This document shows positions 1 to 12,358 of a stretch of 64,000 nt of DNA, piece after piece. Every line of letters begins with the position of its first letter. Positions within the stretch are counted from its first letter, which is position 1. This DNA comes from Sabellastarte sp. h YS-2021 (Eukaryota > Annelida > Polychaeta > Sabellida > Sabellidae), in the NCBI GenBank assembly GCA_964017235.1, contig OZ024927.1, forward strand, positions 46,195,293 to 46,259,292, read 5' to 3'. A program made the position numbers and the translations under genes. Under the pieces are notes generated by a model. The model worked only from the letters and a program-made list of their open reading frames with translations. It made no database searches and was not told the origin of the DNA.

Positions 1-2165
1 CACTTAGCTATTGAGATAGACACCCAAGTTACTCACCATGTTGTAGCTATGGAAAAAGTAGCTGAATAACATATTTAAAGAAAATGCTCTAAATGCAATA
101 CTTTTCAAGTTATAGATGATTTAGTGTTGAGTAAGAACCTCAAAGTAGCTATTACTCAGCTAAGCAATGAGCCATTGGTCTGGAATTTTACTATGGTATA
201 GCTTACCCCAAAATGGGTGAATAACATATGAAACTAAATTCTCTAAATACAATACTTTTCAAATTATAAGTGATTTACTCAACAGTGATAACCTAAAAGT
301 AGCTATTACTCAGCTATGCCATGAGCTACAGGTCTGAAATTTTACTATGTTATAGCTGACCCAAAAGTAGCTGAATAACATATACAAACAAATTACTGTG
401 AATGCAATAGTTTTCAAGTTATAAGTGATTTACTCAACAGTGATAACGTGAAAGTAGCTATTACTCAGCTATGCCATGAGCCACAGGTCTGAAATTTTAC
501 TATGTTATAGCTGACCCAAAAGTAGCTGAATAACATATACAAACAAATTACTGTAAATGCAATAGTTTTCAAGTTATAAGTGATTTACTCAACAGTGATA
601 ACCTGAAAGTAGCTATTACTCAGCTATGCCATGAGCTACAGGTCTGAAATTTTACTATGTTATAGCTGACCTAAAAGTAGCTGAATAAGATATACAAACA
701 AATTATTGTAAATGCAATAGTTTTCAAGTTATAAGTGATTTACTCAACAGTGATAACCTGAAAGTAGCTATTACTCAGCTATGCCATGAGCTACATGTCT
801 GAAATTTCACTATGTTATAGCTTACCCAAAAGTAGCTGAATAACATATACAAACAAATTACTGTAAATGCAATAGCTTTCAAGTTATAAGTGATTTACTC
901 AACAGTGATAACCTGAAAGTAACTATTACTCAGCTATGCCATGAGCTACAGGTCTGAAATTTTACTATGTTATAGCTGACCCAAAAGTAGCTGAATAACA
1001 TATTTACACAAAATTCTCTAAATGCAATAGTTTTCAAGTTACAAGTGATTTTACTCATGATGTAAGTTACTGAAAAGTCCAAAAGTAGCTATTACTCACT
1101 TAGCTATTGAGATAGACACCCAAGTTACTCACCATGTTGTAGCTATGGAAAAAGTAGCTGAATAACATATTTAAAGAAAATGCTCTAAATGCAATACTTT
1201 TCAAGTTATAGATGATTTAGTGTTGAGTAAGAACCTCAAAGTAGCTATTACTCAGCTAAGCAATGAGCCATTGGTCTGGAATTTTACTATGGTATAGCTT
1301 ACCCCAAAATAGGTGAATAATATATGAAACTAAATTCTCTAAATACAATACTTTTCAAATTATAAGTGATTTACTCAACAGTGATAACCTAAAAGTAGCT
1401 ATTACTCAGCTATGCCATGAGCTACAGGTCTGAAATTTTACTATGTTATAGCTGACCCAAAAGTAGCTGAATAACATATACAAACAAATTACTGTGAATG
1501 CAATAGTTTTCAAGTTATAAGTGATTTACTCAACAGTGATAACGTGAAAGTAGCTATTACTCAGCTATGCCATGAGCCACAGGTCTGAAATTTTACTATG
1601 TTATAGCTGACCCAAAAGTAGCTGAATAACATATACAAACAAATTACTGTAAATGCAATAGTTTTCAAGTTATAAGTGATTTACTCAACAGTGATAACCT
1701 GAAAGTAGCTATTACTCAGCTATGCCATGAGCCACTGGTCAGTAATTTTACTATGTTATAGCTGACCCAAAAGTAGCTGAATAACATATGAAACTAAATA
1801 CTCTAAATACAATACTTTTCAAGTTATAAGTGATTTACGCAACAGTGATAACATAAAAGTAGCTATTACTCAGCTATGCCATGACCTACAGGTCTGAAAT
1901 TTTACTATGTTATAGCTGACCCAAAAGTAGCTGAATAACATATTTACACAAAATTCTCTAAATGCAATAGTTTTCAAGTTACAAGTGATTTTACTCATGA
2001 TGGAAGTTACTGAAAAGTCCAAAAGTAGCTATTACTCACTTAGCTATTGAGATAGACACCCAAGTTACTCACCATGTTGTAGCTATGGAAAAAGTAGCTG
2101 AATAACATATTTTAATAAAATGCTCTAAATGCAATACTTTTCAAGTTATAATTGATTTAGTGCAT
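1..2165. repeat. 155-bp satellite array with higher-order structure
   Basis: Tandem monomers of about 155 bp; the phrase agctattactcagctatgcc recurs at 301, 456, 611, 766 and (one change) 921. A distinct variant monomer, starting cacttagctattgagatag, occurs at 1, 1097 and 2037, so monomers are grouped into higher-order units of 1,096 and then 940 bp; the second is about one monomer shorter. The array runs off the left edge and ends in a unique tail at about 2165-2216 that is also found after the second 155-bp block (21.56 kb). No coding potential. Confidence 0.93.
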
Positions 2166-2216
2166 GATTTCATGAATTTTATTGCATTAAAAATTATTTT
2201 AAAAACTAGACAAAAG

Positions 2217-3725
2217 TTTTTGTACACAAAAACAAAGCGTCCCTACAGCTTTTAAGCTTTATATAAAATGCTAAAGGACTAATGTGAAGAGGTAAATGTT
2301 ATTGGTGAAGAGAAATGTTCGTGAAAAGGACCATGTTAGGATCACAAGAGTGACCTTAAAACGAAAAAAAACACTCAGTGCCTATGAACGGGTTCTGTAT
2401 CAGCTGACTGTGTGTTTTCAGCTGCAAAGAAGAAGAAGCACTTTAAAGTTTGGCTATGCTTGTTTGACCTTGAAGGAGAGGCCCAAGGTCAAATCTGACC
2501 ACATCAAAAGATTTCAAGCCCATCATTTTCTATATGTAGGTATACCATCCCAAACCTCTAGGACCAATAATAAATGAGTTATAAGCACTTTAAAGTTCCT
2601 ATCCTCGTTGGACCTTGAAGGAGAGGCCTAACATCAAATCTGACCACACCAGAAGATTCCCAGCACATGATTTCCTACATGTTGGTTTACCATCCTAAAC
2701 CTGTAGGACCAATAATAAGTGAGTTATAAGCACTTTTAAGTTTGGCTATGCTCATTTGACCTTGAAGGAGAGGGCCAAGGTCAAATTCGACCACAGCAAA
2801 AGATTACCAGCCCTTAATTTCTACATGTTGGTTTACCATCCCAAACCTCTAGGACCAATCATAAGCGAGTTAAAAGCACTTTAAAGTTTGGTTATGCTCA
2901 TTTGACCTTGAAGGAGAGGCCCAAAGGTCAAATCTGACCACACCAGAAGATTCCCAGCACATGATTTCCTACAGGTTGGTTTACCATCCCAAAGCTCTAG
3001 GACCAATAATAAGCCACTTATAAGCACTTTTATGTTTGGCTATCCTTGTTTCACCTTGAAGAAGAGGCCCAAGGTCAAATCTGACAACACCAAAAGATTC
3101 CCAGCCCATGATTTTCTATATGTTAGTATACCATCACAAACCTCTAGGACCAATAATAAGCGAGTTATAAGCACTTTTATGTTTGCCTATACTCGTTTGA
3201 CCTTGAAGAGGAAGCCCAAGGTCAAATCTGACCACACCAAGAGATTCCCTGTCCATGGTTTCCTATATGTTGGTTTACCATCCCAAAGCTCTAGGACCAA
3301 TAATAAGCGAGTTATAAGCACATTTATGTTTGGCTATCTTCGTTTGACCTTAAACGAGGGGCCCAAGGTCAAATCTGACCACACCAGATGATTCCCAGCA
3401 CATGATTTTCTATATGCTGGTATACCATTCTAAACCTCTAGGACCAATAATAAGCGAGTTATAAGCACTTAAAACTTTGCCTATCCTCTTTTGATCTTTA
3501 ACGAGGGGCCCCAGGTCAAATCTGACCACACCAGAAGATTTCCAGCACATGATTTCCTATATGTTGGTACACCATCCCAAACCTCTAGGACCAATAATAA
3601 GCGAGTTCAAGGCTTAATCGTAGTAAATTTTTTATGAACTTATAATCAATCGCCTGTCAATCGCTCAATTATGGCCCGATTGATCCCAATATCGACTGGC
3701 GCCTAGATTCCTCTGTCAGTAATGT
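2217..3725 (+). mobile_element. Helentron-like non-coding element, 5' part
   Basis: The left end is a small palindrome (TTTTTGT and ACAAAAA around 2217-2232) followed directly by caaagcgtccc; the same arrangement opens the element at 4266. It then carries a 147-bp array (about 2440-3610) and the first about 125 bp of a 3' flank that is seen complete at 11,576-11,980. That flank is cut at about 3725 where a LINE remnant begins. Non-autonomous elements with hairpin ends, subterminal inverted repeats and tandem-repeat cores are known in bivalves as pearl-type or Helentron-related elements; the family assignment here is inference. Confidence 0.5.
2440..3612. repeat. 147-bp tandem array, first block
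   Basis: About eight monomers of roughly 147 bp, each containing 'accttgaaggagaggccc' and 'ctctaggaccaataataag'. Because 147 is 49 codons, one frame stays open across monomers and gives 93- and 119-residue reading frames with a periodic sequence; these are products of the repeat, not genes. More diverged than the second block at 9.17 kb. Confidence 0.9.
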
Positions 3726-4258
3726 GCCTGATTGGCTCCTTAAGATACAGAGATTCAACAAGCAACACATACAATGCATTCAAATGTTTAAAGTTACGGG
3801 ATATAATAAAATTCAAAACATGTACTCATATTTTCAAAGCTGATAGGAATTTGATACCACCTAAACTAATGGAACGATATAGATATGTCAAGCATGTTCA
3901 TAACTATAATACAAGGAACTGTGGAAACATTTATCAAAATATCCCCAAAACTTTCCAGAAAAGTAGATGTCCTAGTATTATAGGGGTTAAACTGTACAAT
4001 CAAATTCCATCACATGTAAGATTGTTGCCATCTATAATAAGCTTCAAAAAGAGATTAAAAGAAGAATTCCTCACTAAATATAAAAAACCATTGCCTATCC
4101 AACAAATTATGGTATGACAAATGGAAGTTACGGATCTGTGTACTAAATCTGTGTGTATCTTAATCTATATTTTTACCATTAAGTACTTTGTCAAGTATGT
4201 TAAAATTTAATTAACAGACAAACAGTTCAAACTAGAGGATCGCTCGCAAAAAAAAAAA
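3722..4258 (+). pseudogene. LINE ORF2 C-terminal remnant (5'-truncated)
   Basis: A 131-residue frame (3722-4117) resembles the C-terminal tail of Jockey/CR1-type non-LTR reverse transcriptases: a stretch HNYNTRN, then GVKLYNQIPSHVR, then SFKKRLKEEFL near the end. This tail follows the RT domain in those families and is recognised by pattern, not by a search. About 130 bp of 3' UTR and an A-run at 4249-4258 follow, as expected for the 3' end of a 5'-truncated insertion. The EN and RT domains are absent. The apparent start codon has no significance. Confidence 0.7.
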
Positions 4259-4526
4259 GATAATGTTTTTGCATAGCAAAAACAAAGCGTCCCGAAAAGG
4301 ATATAAAGGTGAGTGCTAAAGTATTAAGAAAATGCTTCGTTTCTAGCCTTATACTATTGTGGCAACCAAAGTCAGCGCAGTCTGCTCTATCTAGCACGGT
4401 TTTCAAGATATAAGCATTTTTGTGTTTTGCAAAAAATAAAAAAATTAAAAATGTCCGCTATATTTGGCGAGACAAAAATATTTTGAAAATTGGCATGGCT
4501 ACTCTGCAGAGATACCCAGCAGGTCC

Positions 4527-5925
4527 AAAATTTTGTCAGTAGGTGAGTAATTAGCTATGGGTCTGAAACTTCACCAAGTGAAAGCTCTTCCAAAAGTAGG
4601 TGAATGAGTTATTTGAGAAAAATTGGCTATCTGCAATACTATTAAGAGATAATTCACATTTACTCATTTTGAGTAGGTGAATAATTATCTATGGGTCTGA
4701 AACTTCACCAAGTGAAAGCTCTCCCAAAAGTAGGTGAATGAGTTATTTGAGAAAAATTGGCTATCTGCAATACTTTTAGAGATAATTCGCATTTACTCCT
4801 TTTGAGTAGGTGAGTAATTAGCTATGGGTCAGAAACTTCACCATGTGAAAGCTCTCCCACAAGTAGATGAATGAGTATTTGACAAAAATTGGGTATCCGC
4901 AATACTTTTACAGATAATTAGCATTTACTCATTTTGAGTAGGTGAATAAATAGCTATGGGTCTGAAACTTCACAGAGTGAAAGCTCTCCCAAAAGTAGGT
5001 GAATGAGTTATTTGAGAAAAATTGGCTATCTGCAATACTTTTAGAGATAATTCACATTTACTCATTTTGAGTAGGTGAATAATTAGCTATGGGTATGAAA
5101 CTTCACCAAGTGAAAGCTCTGCCAAAAGTAGGTGAATGAGTTATTTGAGAAAAATTGGCTATCTGCAATACTTTTAGAGATAATTCGCATTTACTCATTT
5201 TGAGTGGGTGAGTAATTAGCTATGGGTCTGAAACTTCACCAAGTGAAAGCTCTCCCAAAAGTAGGTGAATGAGTTATTTGAGAAAAATTGGCTATCTGCA
5301 ATACTTTTAGAGATAATTCGCATTTACTCATTTTGAGTAGACGAGTAATTAGCTATGGGTCTGAAACTTCACCAAGTGAAAGCTCTCCCAAAAGTAGGTG
5401 AATGAGTTATTTGAGAAAAATTGGCTATCTGCAATACTTTTAGAGATAATTCGCATTTACTCATTTTGAGTAGGTGAATAATTAGCTATGGGTCTGAAAC
5501 TTCACCAAGTGAAAGCTCTCCCAAAAGTAGGTGAATGAGTTATTTGAGAAAAATTGGCTATCTGCAATACTTTTAGAGATAATTCGCATTTACTCATTTT
5601 GAGTAGGTGAGTAATCATCTACGGGTCTGAAACTTCACCATGTGAAAGCTCTCCCAAAAGTACATGAATGAGTTATTTGATAAAAACTGGGTATCCGCAA
5701 TAGTTTTTGAGATAATTAGCATTTACTCATTTTGAGTAGGTAAGTAATTAGCTACAGGTCTGAAACTTCACCAAGTGAAAGCTCTTCCAAAAGTAGGTGA
5801 ATGAGTTATTTGAGAAAAATTGGCCATCTGCAATACTTTTAGAGGTAATTTGCATTTACTCTTTTTGAGTAGGTGAGCAATTAGCTATGGGTCTGAAACT
5901 TCACCAAGTGAAAGCTCTTTGGGAT
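4527..5925. repeat. 133-bp tandem array
   Basis: About ten monomers; gagtaggtga or close variants recur at 4671, 4804, 4936, 5069 and 5202, a spacing of 132-133 bp. Each monomer includes 'ggtctgaaacttcacc' and 'ctcccaaaagtaggtgaatg'. Both borders fall inside monomers of the 168-bp-type array (4526 and 5926), so this array sits within the other one. Confidence 0.92.
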
Positions 5926-7022
5926 AGCTGCTCTGCAGAGATACCCTGAAGATAAAAAATTTCGTCGAAATCGCTCTATGTAGCACGGTTTTCGAAATAT
6001 TAGCATTTTTGTGCAAAAATTCGAAAATTCAAAATGGCCGCCATTTTTGGCAAGACAAAATTTTTTTGAAAATTGGCATGGCTACTCTGCAGACATACCC
6101 TGTGGGTCAAAAATTTCGTCGAAATCGCTCTATCTAGCACGGTTTTCGAGATATAAGCATTTTTGTGTTTTGCAATTTTGCGAAAAATTCGAAAATTCAA
6201 AATGGCCGCCATTTTTTGCGAGAAATTTTTTGTTTGAAAATTGGCATGGCTACTCTTCAGAGATACCCTGCGGGTCAAAAATTTCGTCGAAATCGCTCTA
6301 TCTAGCAGGGTTTTTGAGATATAAGCATTTTTATGTTTTGCAATTTTTGCGAAAAATTCGAAAATTCAAAATGGCCGCCATTTTTGGCGAGACAAAATTT
6401 TTTTGAAAATTGGCATGGCTACTCTGTAGTATACCCTGTGGCTCAAAAATTTCGTCGAAATCGCTCTATCTAGCACGGTTTTCGAGATATAAGCATTTTT
6501 GTGTTTTGCAATTTTTGCGAAAAATTCGAAAATTCAAAATGGCCGCCATTTTTGGCGAGATAAAAATTTTTTCAAAATTGGGATAACTACTGTGCAGAGA
6601 TACCCTGCGGGTCAAAAATTTCGTCGAAATCGCTCTATCTAGCACGGTTTTCGAGATATAAGCATTTTTGTGTTTTGCAATTTTTGCGAAAATTTCGAAA
6701 ATTCAAAATGGCCGCCATTTTTGGCGAGACAAAAATTTTTTGAAAATTGGGAAAAATACTCCACAGAGATATCCTGCGGGTCAAAAATTTTGTCGAAATT
6801 GCTCTATCTAGCACGGTTTTTGAGATATAAGCATTTTTGTGTTTTGCAATTTTTGCGAAAATTTCGAAAATTCAAAATGGCCGCCATTTTGGACGAGAAA
6901 TTTTTTTTTTGAAAATTGGGAAAACTACTCTGCAGAGATACCCTGCGGGTCAAAAATTTCGTCGAAATCGCTCTATCTAGCACGGTTTTCGAGATATAAG
7001 CATTTTTGTGTTTTCCTTATTT
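5926..7022. repeat. 168-bp-type array with YY1-like palindrome
   Basis: Seven monomers of about 168 bp (ataccctg-type phrase at 5941, 6096, 6263, 6431, 6600, about 6768 and 6938). Every monomer contains the near-perfect palindrome aaaatggccgccatttt (8-bp arms, 1-base centre), which includes GCCGCCATTTT, a match to the vertebrate YY1 consensus. The reading frames of 67-131 residues here are shadows of the repeat. A diverged version of the same monomer family forms the array at 18.8-19.85 kb. Confidence 0.9.
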
Positions 7023-7414
7023 GGAAAATTCGTAATGATTAATTAATCATTAATTACTCGGCCATTTCTTGACCAATCAATGCCAAAATCTAATGATTTC
7101 CAGATATTAATAGAATGAATGTATTTGCCAAGTTTCAGGTGAATTGATACAATTCCTTTCAAGTTATCATCCGGACAAGCTTCCCCATCGAAAAAAGACA
7201 TTTTTGGTCATGTGACCTCTCTGATTGGTTGAAATGTCACTGCAGCATATTCAAAAAAATTCCCCAAGGCTACTGCCTAAACCTGCCAAATTTGAAAAGA
7301 ATCCGCCTAACGGTTACAGAGTTATAAGGAAAACAAAATGCGGAGCCGGCGGAGCCGCCGGAGCCTGAAGCTCTCCCATACACAAACAAGCGTCCCTTGC
7401 GGGACGCTTAATTA

Positions 7415-9164
7415 GCATATTCATTGCTAAATAGCTTCTTTGTGTCATAAATCGAAATCTATTTTATCTGCTGTATTTCTTTCTTGACTTTCTGTTGTCA
7501 GTTATGTCCAAGTTAAGTAATATTTACTAATAAGTTCATTTGAACTTCAGGCATTTCTGTTTAGTATTTATTGTATGTTCTTAACTTTATGTTGTCAGTT
7601 CTCTCCAAATTTAGGGATGTCTAGTTATAAGTTCATTTGAACTTCTGACATTTACTTTCAGCATTTATTTTAAATTGTTGTATTATTACATTGTAATGTA
7701 ATGCTGAATAAAGATCTATCTATCTATGTATTCCTCCATAATAGTAAAACACCCGAGACCATGTTTATACATAGTTCTGCACAATGTGTGTGGTTTTATT
7801 GCTGTTTACCTTTATAAAAGGATCTTAGAGTTCAAGAGGAGATCATTCCCATAAACTGATACATTTGTTGTGTTTTTAACGTCTGTATTTTACAACTATC
7901 TTAGTCTTTCCCAAAGTCTCTATTTATAACTATATACCTCGAAACAGGACCCAAGTCCAGCTTATGGTTTCCCTTAGGTTGGTTTCATATTGCAAACCTT
8001 AGGACCAATAATACGTGAGTTATAACCACTTTAAAATTTGTCATTACAGGTTAGGATGTTTGGTCAAGGTTACTGTAAATATAAACCACCAGCAATTAAC
8101 CTTACTTATTTCAAAAACAGTTCTACAGCTTTAAAAATGAAACAATTATAATATTGTAGGTCATTGTTTCCTTAACAAAAATATGTGTCCGGTGTATAAA
8201 AAAATAAATTATCTGAAAGCTATGTTATATGCAGATAATGTCAGTAGCACACGATATTATTTCTACAATGTTCTGTGACATACTACAGGAAATAAAATGA
8301 GTATGATGCAATGGATATTATTATAGGGACTTGTTAAATATGATGCCCATCTTGGGCACATCGATCACCAATATTCCATCAGACAATGCCACAAAGTGAT
8401 GTGATATTAAAAAGGTGATAAAAATGGTGATTTCAACAGAAACAATCTGTGCACCTGAACAAGGCTACATGATTGTTTTCATCCTTGAAGTATACAACAG
8501 TGTCTTTTCTCCAAATTCTCATTGAGTGAGTTAGCCTTGCTTAAGGCTCAAATTTGTACCATATATTTTCATACTTGTACACAGATATTTGGTATTCATA
8601 AAGCACTCATGCATGTTTTGAGATATAAACTGAGCAGACATATCATGTGTAAAATCCAGTACATGTTAATTGTAAGAGTACATTATGCAAAATGACCATG
8701 TTTTCTGTATCTTTTCTCTTAATTACGAGGGTACTTGAGCCTTAAGGAAGGCTCTGAGTGAGTGTAAAGAAAAGGTTGAATCTACTATTAAGGTGGCATG
8801 GATCTGTATACTTTTTGAATATATGCAGTACATCAGACATTTACAACTGTAACAACTTACTATCCTAATATATATCATTAGAACATAATTCAGTGGTAAT
8901 TCACTTCAAAATATGGTAAACTGAGTGAAGTTTCTGTTTGTTGGATTAATGAAGGGGAAAGATTATAAATTCCTTTTTACAAATATAAAAGAAAGAGAAC
9001 AAAGTAATATATAGAGTTGTTGTACTCTACAGGAAAAAATATATGTAACTTTAGTCAAAAGCAAGAGGTTGCAAAGTAAATACACTTGTCACAGATATGA
9101 AGGCCAACTGCAAAACATTTCAAAATCACAAATGAAAAAAAAATTGCAAACCATGAACTCCTAT
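7415..9164. other. gene-free AT-rich stretch with relic repeats
   Basis: No convincing gene. About 7945-8045 is one decayed monomer of the 147-bp family (the aggaccaataat phrase is recognisable). 8519-8552 and 8728-8762 form an imperfect inverted repeat sharing agccttgcttaaggctcaa-like arms, possibly the ends of a MITE of about 245 bp. A short tandem of atct occurs near 7720. Confidence 0.55.
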
Positions 9165-11575
9165 AGGTTGGTTTAATATCCAAAACTTGTAGGACCAATA
9201 ATAAGCAACTCATAAGCAAGTTATAAGCACTTTTAAGTTTGCCTATCCTCATTTGACCTTGAAGGAGGGTCCCAAGGTCAAATCCGATCCCAAGAAAAGA
9301 TTCCAAGTCCATGATTTCCTACATCTTGGTTTACCATCCCAAACCTCTAGGACCAATAATAAGTGAGTTATAAGCACTTCTAAGTTTGCCTATCCTCATT
9401 TGACCTTGAAGGAGAGGCCCAAGGTTAAATCCGACCACACCAAAAGATTCCCAGGCCATGATTTCCTACATGTTAGTATACCATCCCAAACCACTAGGAC
9501 TAATAATAAGCAAGTTATAAGCACTTTTCAGTTTGGCTATCCTTGTTTGACCTTGAAGGAGAGGCCCAAGGTCAAATCTAACCACACCAAAAGATTACCA
9601 GGCCATGATTTCCTATATGTTGGTATGCCATCCAAAACCTCTAGGGCCAATAATAAGCGAGTTATAAGCACTTTAAACTTTGCCTATCCTCGTTTGACCT
9701 TGAAGGAGAGGCCCAAGGTCAAATCTGACCACACCAGAAGATTCCCTGCACATGATTTCCTATATGTTGTATACCATCCCAAACCTCTAGGACCAATAAT
9801 AAGCGAGCTATAAGCACTTTTAAGTTTGCCTATCCTCATTTGACCTTGAAGGAGGGGCCCAAGGTCAAATTCGACCACACCAGATGGTTCCCAGCCCATG
9901 ATTTTCTATATGTTGGTATACCATCCCAAACCTCTAGGACCAATAATAAGGGAGTTATAAGCACTTTTAAGTTTGGCTATGCTCGTTGTACCTTGAAGGA
10001 GGGGCCAAAGGTCAAATCTGACCACACCAGAAGATTCCTAGCCCATGATTTCCTACATGTCAGTTTACCATCCCAAAGCTCTAGGACCAATAAAAGGCGA
10101 GTTATAAGCATTTTTATGTTTGGCTATCCTCGTTTGACCTTGAAGGAGAGGCCCAAGGTTAAATCCGACCACACCAAAAGATTCCCAGGCCATGATTTCC
10201 TATATGTTGGTATACCGTCCCAAACCTCTAGGACTAATAATAAGCAAGTTATAAGCACTTTTCAGTTTGGCTATCCTCGTTTGACCTTGAAGGAGAGGCC
10301 CAAGGTCAAATCTAACCATACCAAAAGATTCCCAGGCCATGATTTCCTATATGTTGGTATACCATCCAAAACCTCTAGGACCAATAATAAGCGAGTTATA
10401 AACATTTTTATGTTTGGCTATCCTCGTTTGACCTTGAAGGAGAGGCCCAAGGTCAAATCTGACCACACCAGAAGATTCCCTGCACATGATTTCCTATATG
10501 TTGGTATACCATCCCAAACCTCTAGGACTAATAATAAGCGAGTTATAAGCACTTTTCAGTTTGGCTATCCTCGTTTGACCTTGAAGGAGAGGCCCAAGGT
10601 CAAATCTAACCACACCAAAAGATTCCCAGCCCATGATTTCCTATATGTTGGTTTACCATCCAAAACCTCTAGGACCAATAATAAGCGAGTTATAAACATT
10701 TTTGTTTGGCTATCCTCGTTTGACCTTGAAGGAGAGGCCCAAGGTCAAATCTGACCACACCAGAAGATTCTCAGCACATGATTTCCTATATGTTGGTATA
10801 CCATCCCAAACCTCTAGGACTAATAATAAGCGAGTTATAAGCACTTTCCAGTTTGGCTATCCTCGTTTGACCTTGAAGGGGGGGCCCAAGGTCAAATGCG
10901 ACCACACCAGAAGATTCCCAGCACATGATTTCCTATATGTTGGTATACCATCACAAACCTCTAGGACCAATAATAAGCGAGTTATAAGCACTTTTAAGTT
11001 TGGCTATGCTCTTTTGACCTTGAACGAGGGGCCCAAGGTCAAATCCGACCACACCAGAAGATTCCCAGCCCATGATTTCCTATATGTTGGTATACCATCC
11101 CAAACCTCTAGGACCAATAATAAGCGAGTTATAAGCACTTTTAAGTTTGGCTATGCTCGTTTGACCTTGAAGGGGGGGCCCAAGGTCAAATGCGACCACA
11201 CCAGAAGATTCCCAGCCCATGGTTTCCTATATGTTGGTATACCATCCCAAACCTCTAGGACCAATAATAAGCGAGTTATAAGCACTTTAAACTTTGCCTA
11301 TCCTTGCTTGACCTTGAAGGAGACGTCCAAGGTCAAATCTGACCACACCAGAAGATTCCCAGCCCATGGTTTCCTATATGTTGGTATACCATCCCAAACC
11401 TCTAGGACCAATAATAAGCGAGTTATAAGCACTTTAAACTTTGCCTATCCTTGCTTGACCTTGAACGAGGGGCCCAAGGTCAAATCTGACCACACCAGAA
11501 GATTCCCAGCACATGATTTCCTATATGTTGGTATACCATCCCAAACCTCTACGATCAATAATAAGCGAGTTCAAG
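9165..11575. repeat. 147-bp tandem array, second block
   Basis: About sixteen monomers. The ctctagga phrase ends at 10380, 10527 and 10674 (147-bp steps); a 2-bp shortening near 10,700 shifts frame. The unit is 49 codons, and frames of 137, 304 and 299 residues stay open because the consensus lacks stops in that frame. Amino-acid repeats simply mirror the DNA repeat, and there is no start context or unique domain. Monomers here are much more alike than in the 2.4-3.6 kb block, pointing to recent homogenisation. Confidence 0.93.
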
Positions 11576-11980
11576 GCTTAATCTTAGCAAAATTTTTATG
11601 AACTTATAATCAATCACCCGTCAATCGGTCAATTATGGCCCGATTGATCCCAATATCGACTGGCGCCTAGATTCTTCCCTCAGGAATGTGCATACCAAAT
11701 TTGGTTGACCCACACCCAGTACTTTCTGAGGAAATCTAGTGAAAAGGAAGTAAATTTTTTTTTGAATTTTTGATAATGTGACCTTGATAAAGGTCAAAGG
11801 TTAAATTTATGCCTGTCAAAAAAATTTCCCCACGCCTATAGAAGAACACTGCCACATACCATTTGGATAGGCCTAATAACAAGGGAGATATTCAAGGGAG
11901 ACGATAATGCGGCGGCGGCGGCTGACTGAAAACCAGGGGTGAAACCAATAAGCGTCCCCTTTGCAAGGGACGCTTAATTA
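11576..11980 (+). mobile_element. 3' flank and hairpin terminus of the 147-bp element
   Basis: A unique sequence starting gcgagttcaaggcttaatc, shared with 3596-3725, continues through a GCG trinucleotide run near 11,910 to a terminal hairpin (gcgtccc at 11952, gggacgc at 11967-11973) and TTAATTA ending at 11980. The phrase 'gggagatattcaagggaga' near 11,885 is repeated near 13,645, so this flank and that of the 158-bp element are related. Probably a Helentron-type 3' end (inference). Confidence 0.6.
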
Positions 11981-12358
11981 ATAAAAAAAAAATTAAGACA
12001 GATCCAGGTCTTATATTCACACAAGGTACTCTACTAGTGGCCTATTACATCTATGCAAGATATGAGAAAAATCCCCGCAATAGTGAATGAGAAAATTGTG
12101 ATCAAGTGTTGAAATTTTCAAACTTTGGGTGGGGGTGCCTCACTTGTAATGGCTCTGGCAAACAGACGAACAGACAGATCTGCATGAATTTTACGATTTA
12201 TCATCCTCGATAGTTAAGGTATCTTTTTAAAAAAACAGCATGTCTCTGGGTCTTGTAGTTTTGGAGAAGAAGTTTGTCACGCGGACGCGTACACAGACGC
12301 GGACGCCGCAGAGTGATGCCATAATGTCAGCTGACTGACAAGTCAGCTGACATAATAA
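11981..12358 (+). mobile_element. 3' tail of the 155-bp satellite element, displaced by an insertion
   Basis: Closely similar in order and content to 21,590-21,935, which follows the second 155-bp block directly. At 2165-2216 the first 155-bp block shows only the start of this tail; the rest resumes here, immediately after the hairpin end at 11,980. So about 9.76 kb was inserted into an element whose two halves are now at about 2216 and 11,981. The tail ends with two copies of GTCAGCTGAC (12326-12335 and 12342-12351), itself a palindrome, followed by ATAATAA. Confidence 0.65.

Larger units (their letters stand above)
4266..7414 (+). mobile_element. Helentron-like element with two nested array types
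   Basis: It starts with a palindrome (TTTTTGC-ATA-GCAAAAA, 4266-4282) and caaagcgtccc, and ends with a hairpin (gcgtccc at 7390, gggacgc at 7401-7407) followed by TTAATTA. The 5' gcgtccc is thus inverted at the 3' end, a subterminal inverted repeat as described for Helentrons. Inside are one degenerate 168-bp-type monomer (about 4380-4526), a 133-bp array, seven 168-bp-type monomers and a unique 3' flank with a GC-rich palindromic patch near 7340-7365. No protein is encoded, so it would need a helicase/Rep in trans. It inserted next to the A-tail of the LINE remnant. Confidence 0.6.

Noticed and set aside
6000..7042. Frames of 67-131 residues in the 5.9-7.0 kb array
   Set aside because: Tandem-repeat shadows on both strands.
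9840..11601. Reading frames of 304 and 299 residues that look like a repeat protein
   Set aside because: They are the translation of the 147-bp satellite; the DNA repeat explains the frame, and small indels switch it.
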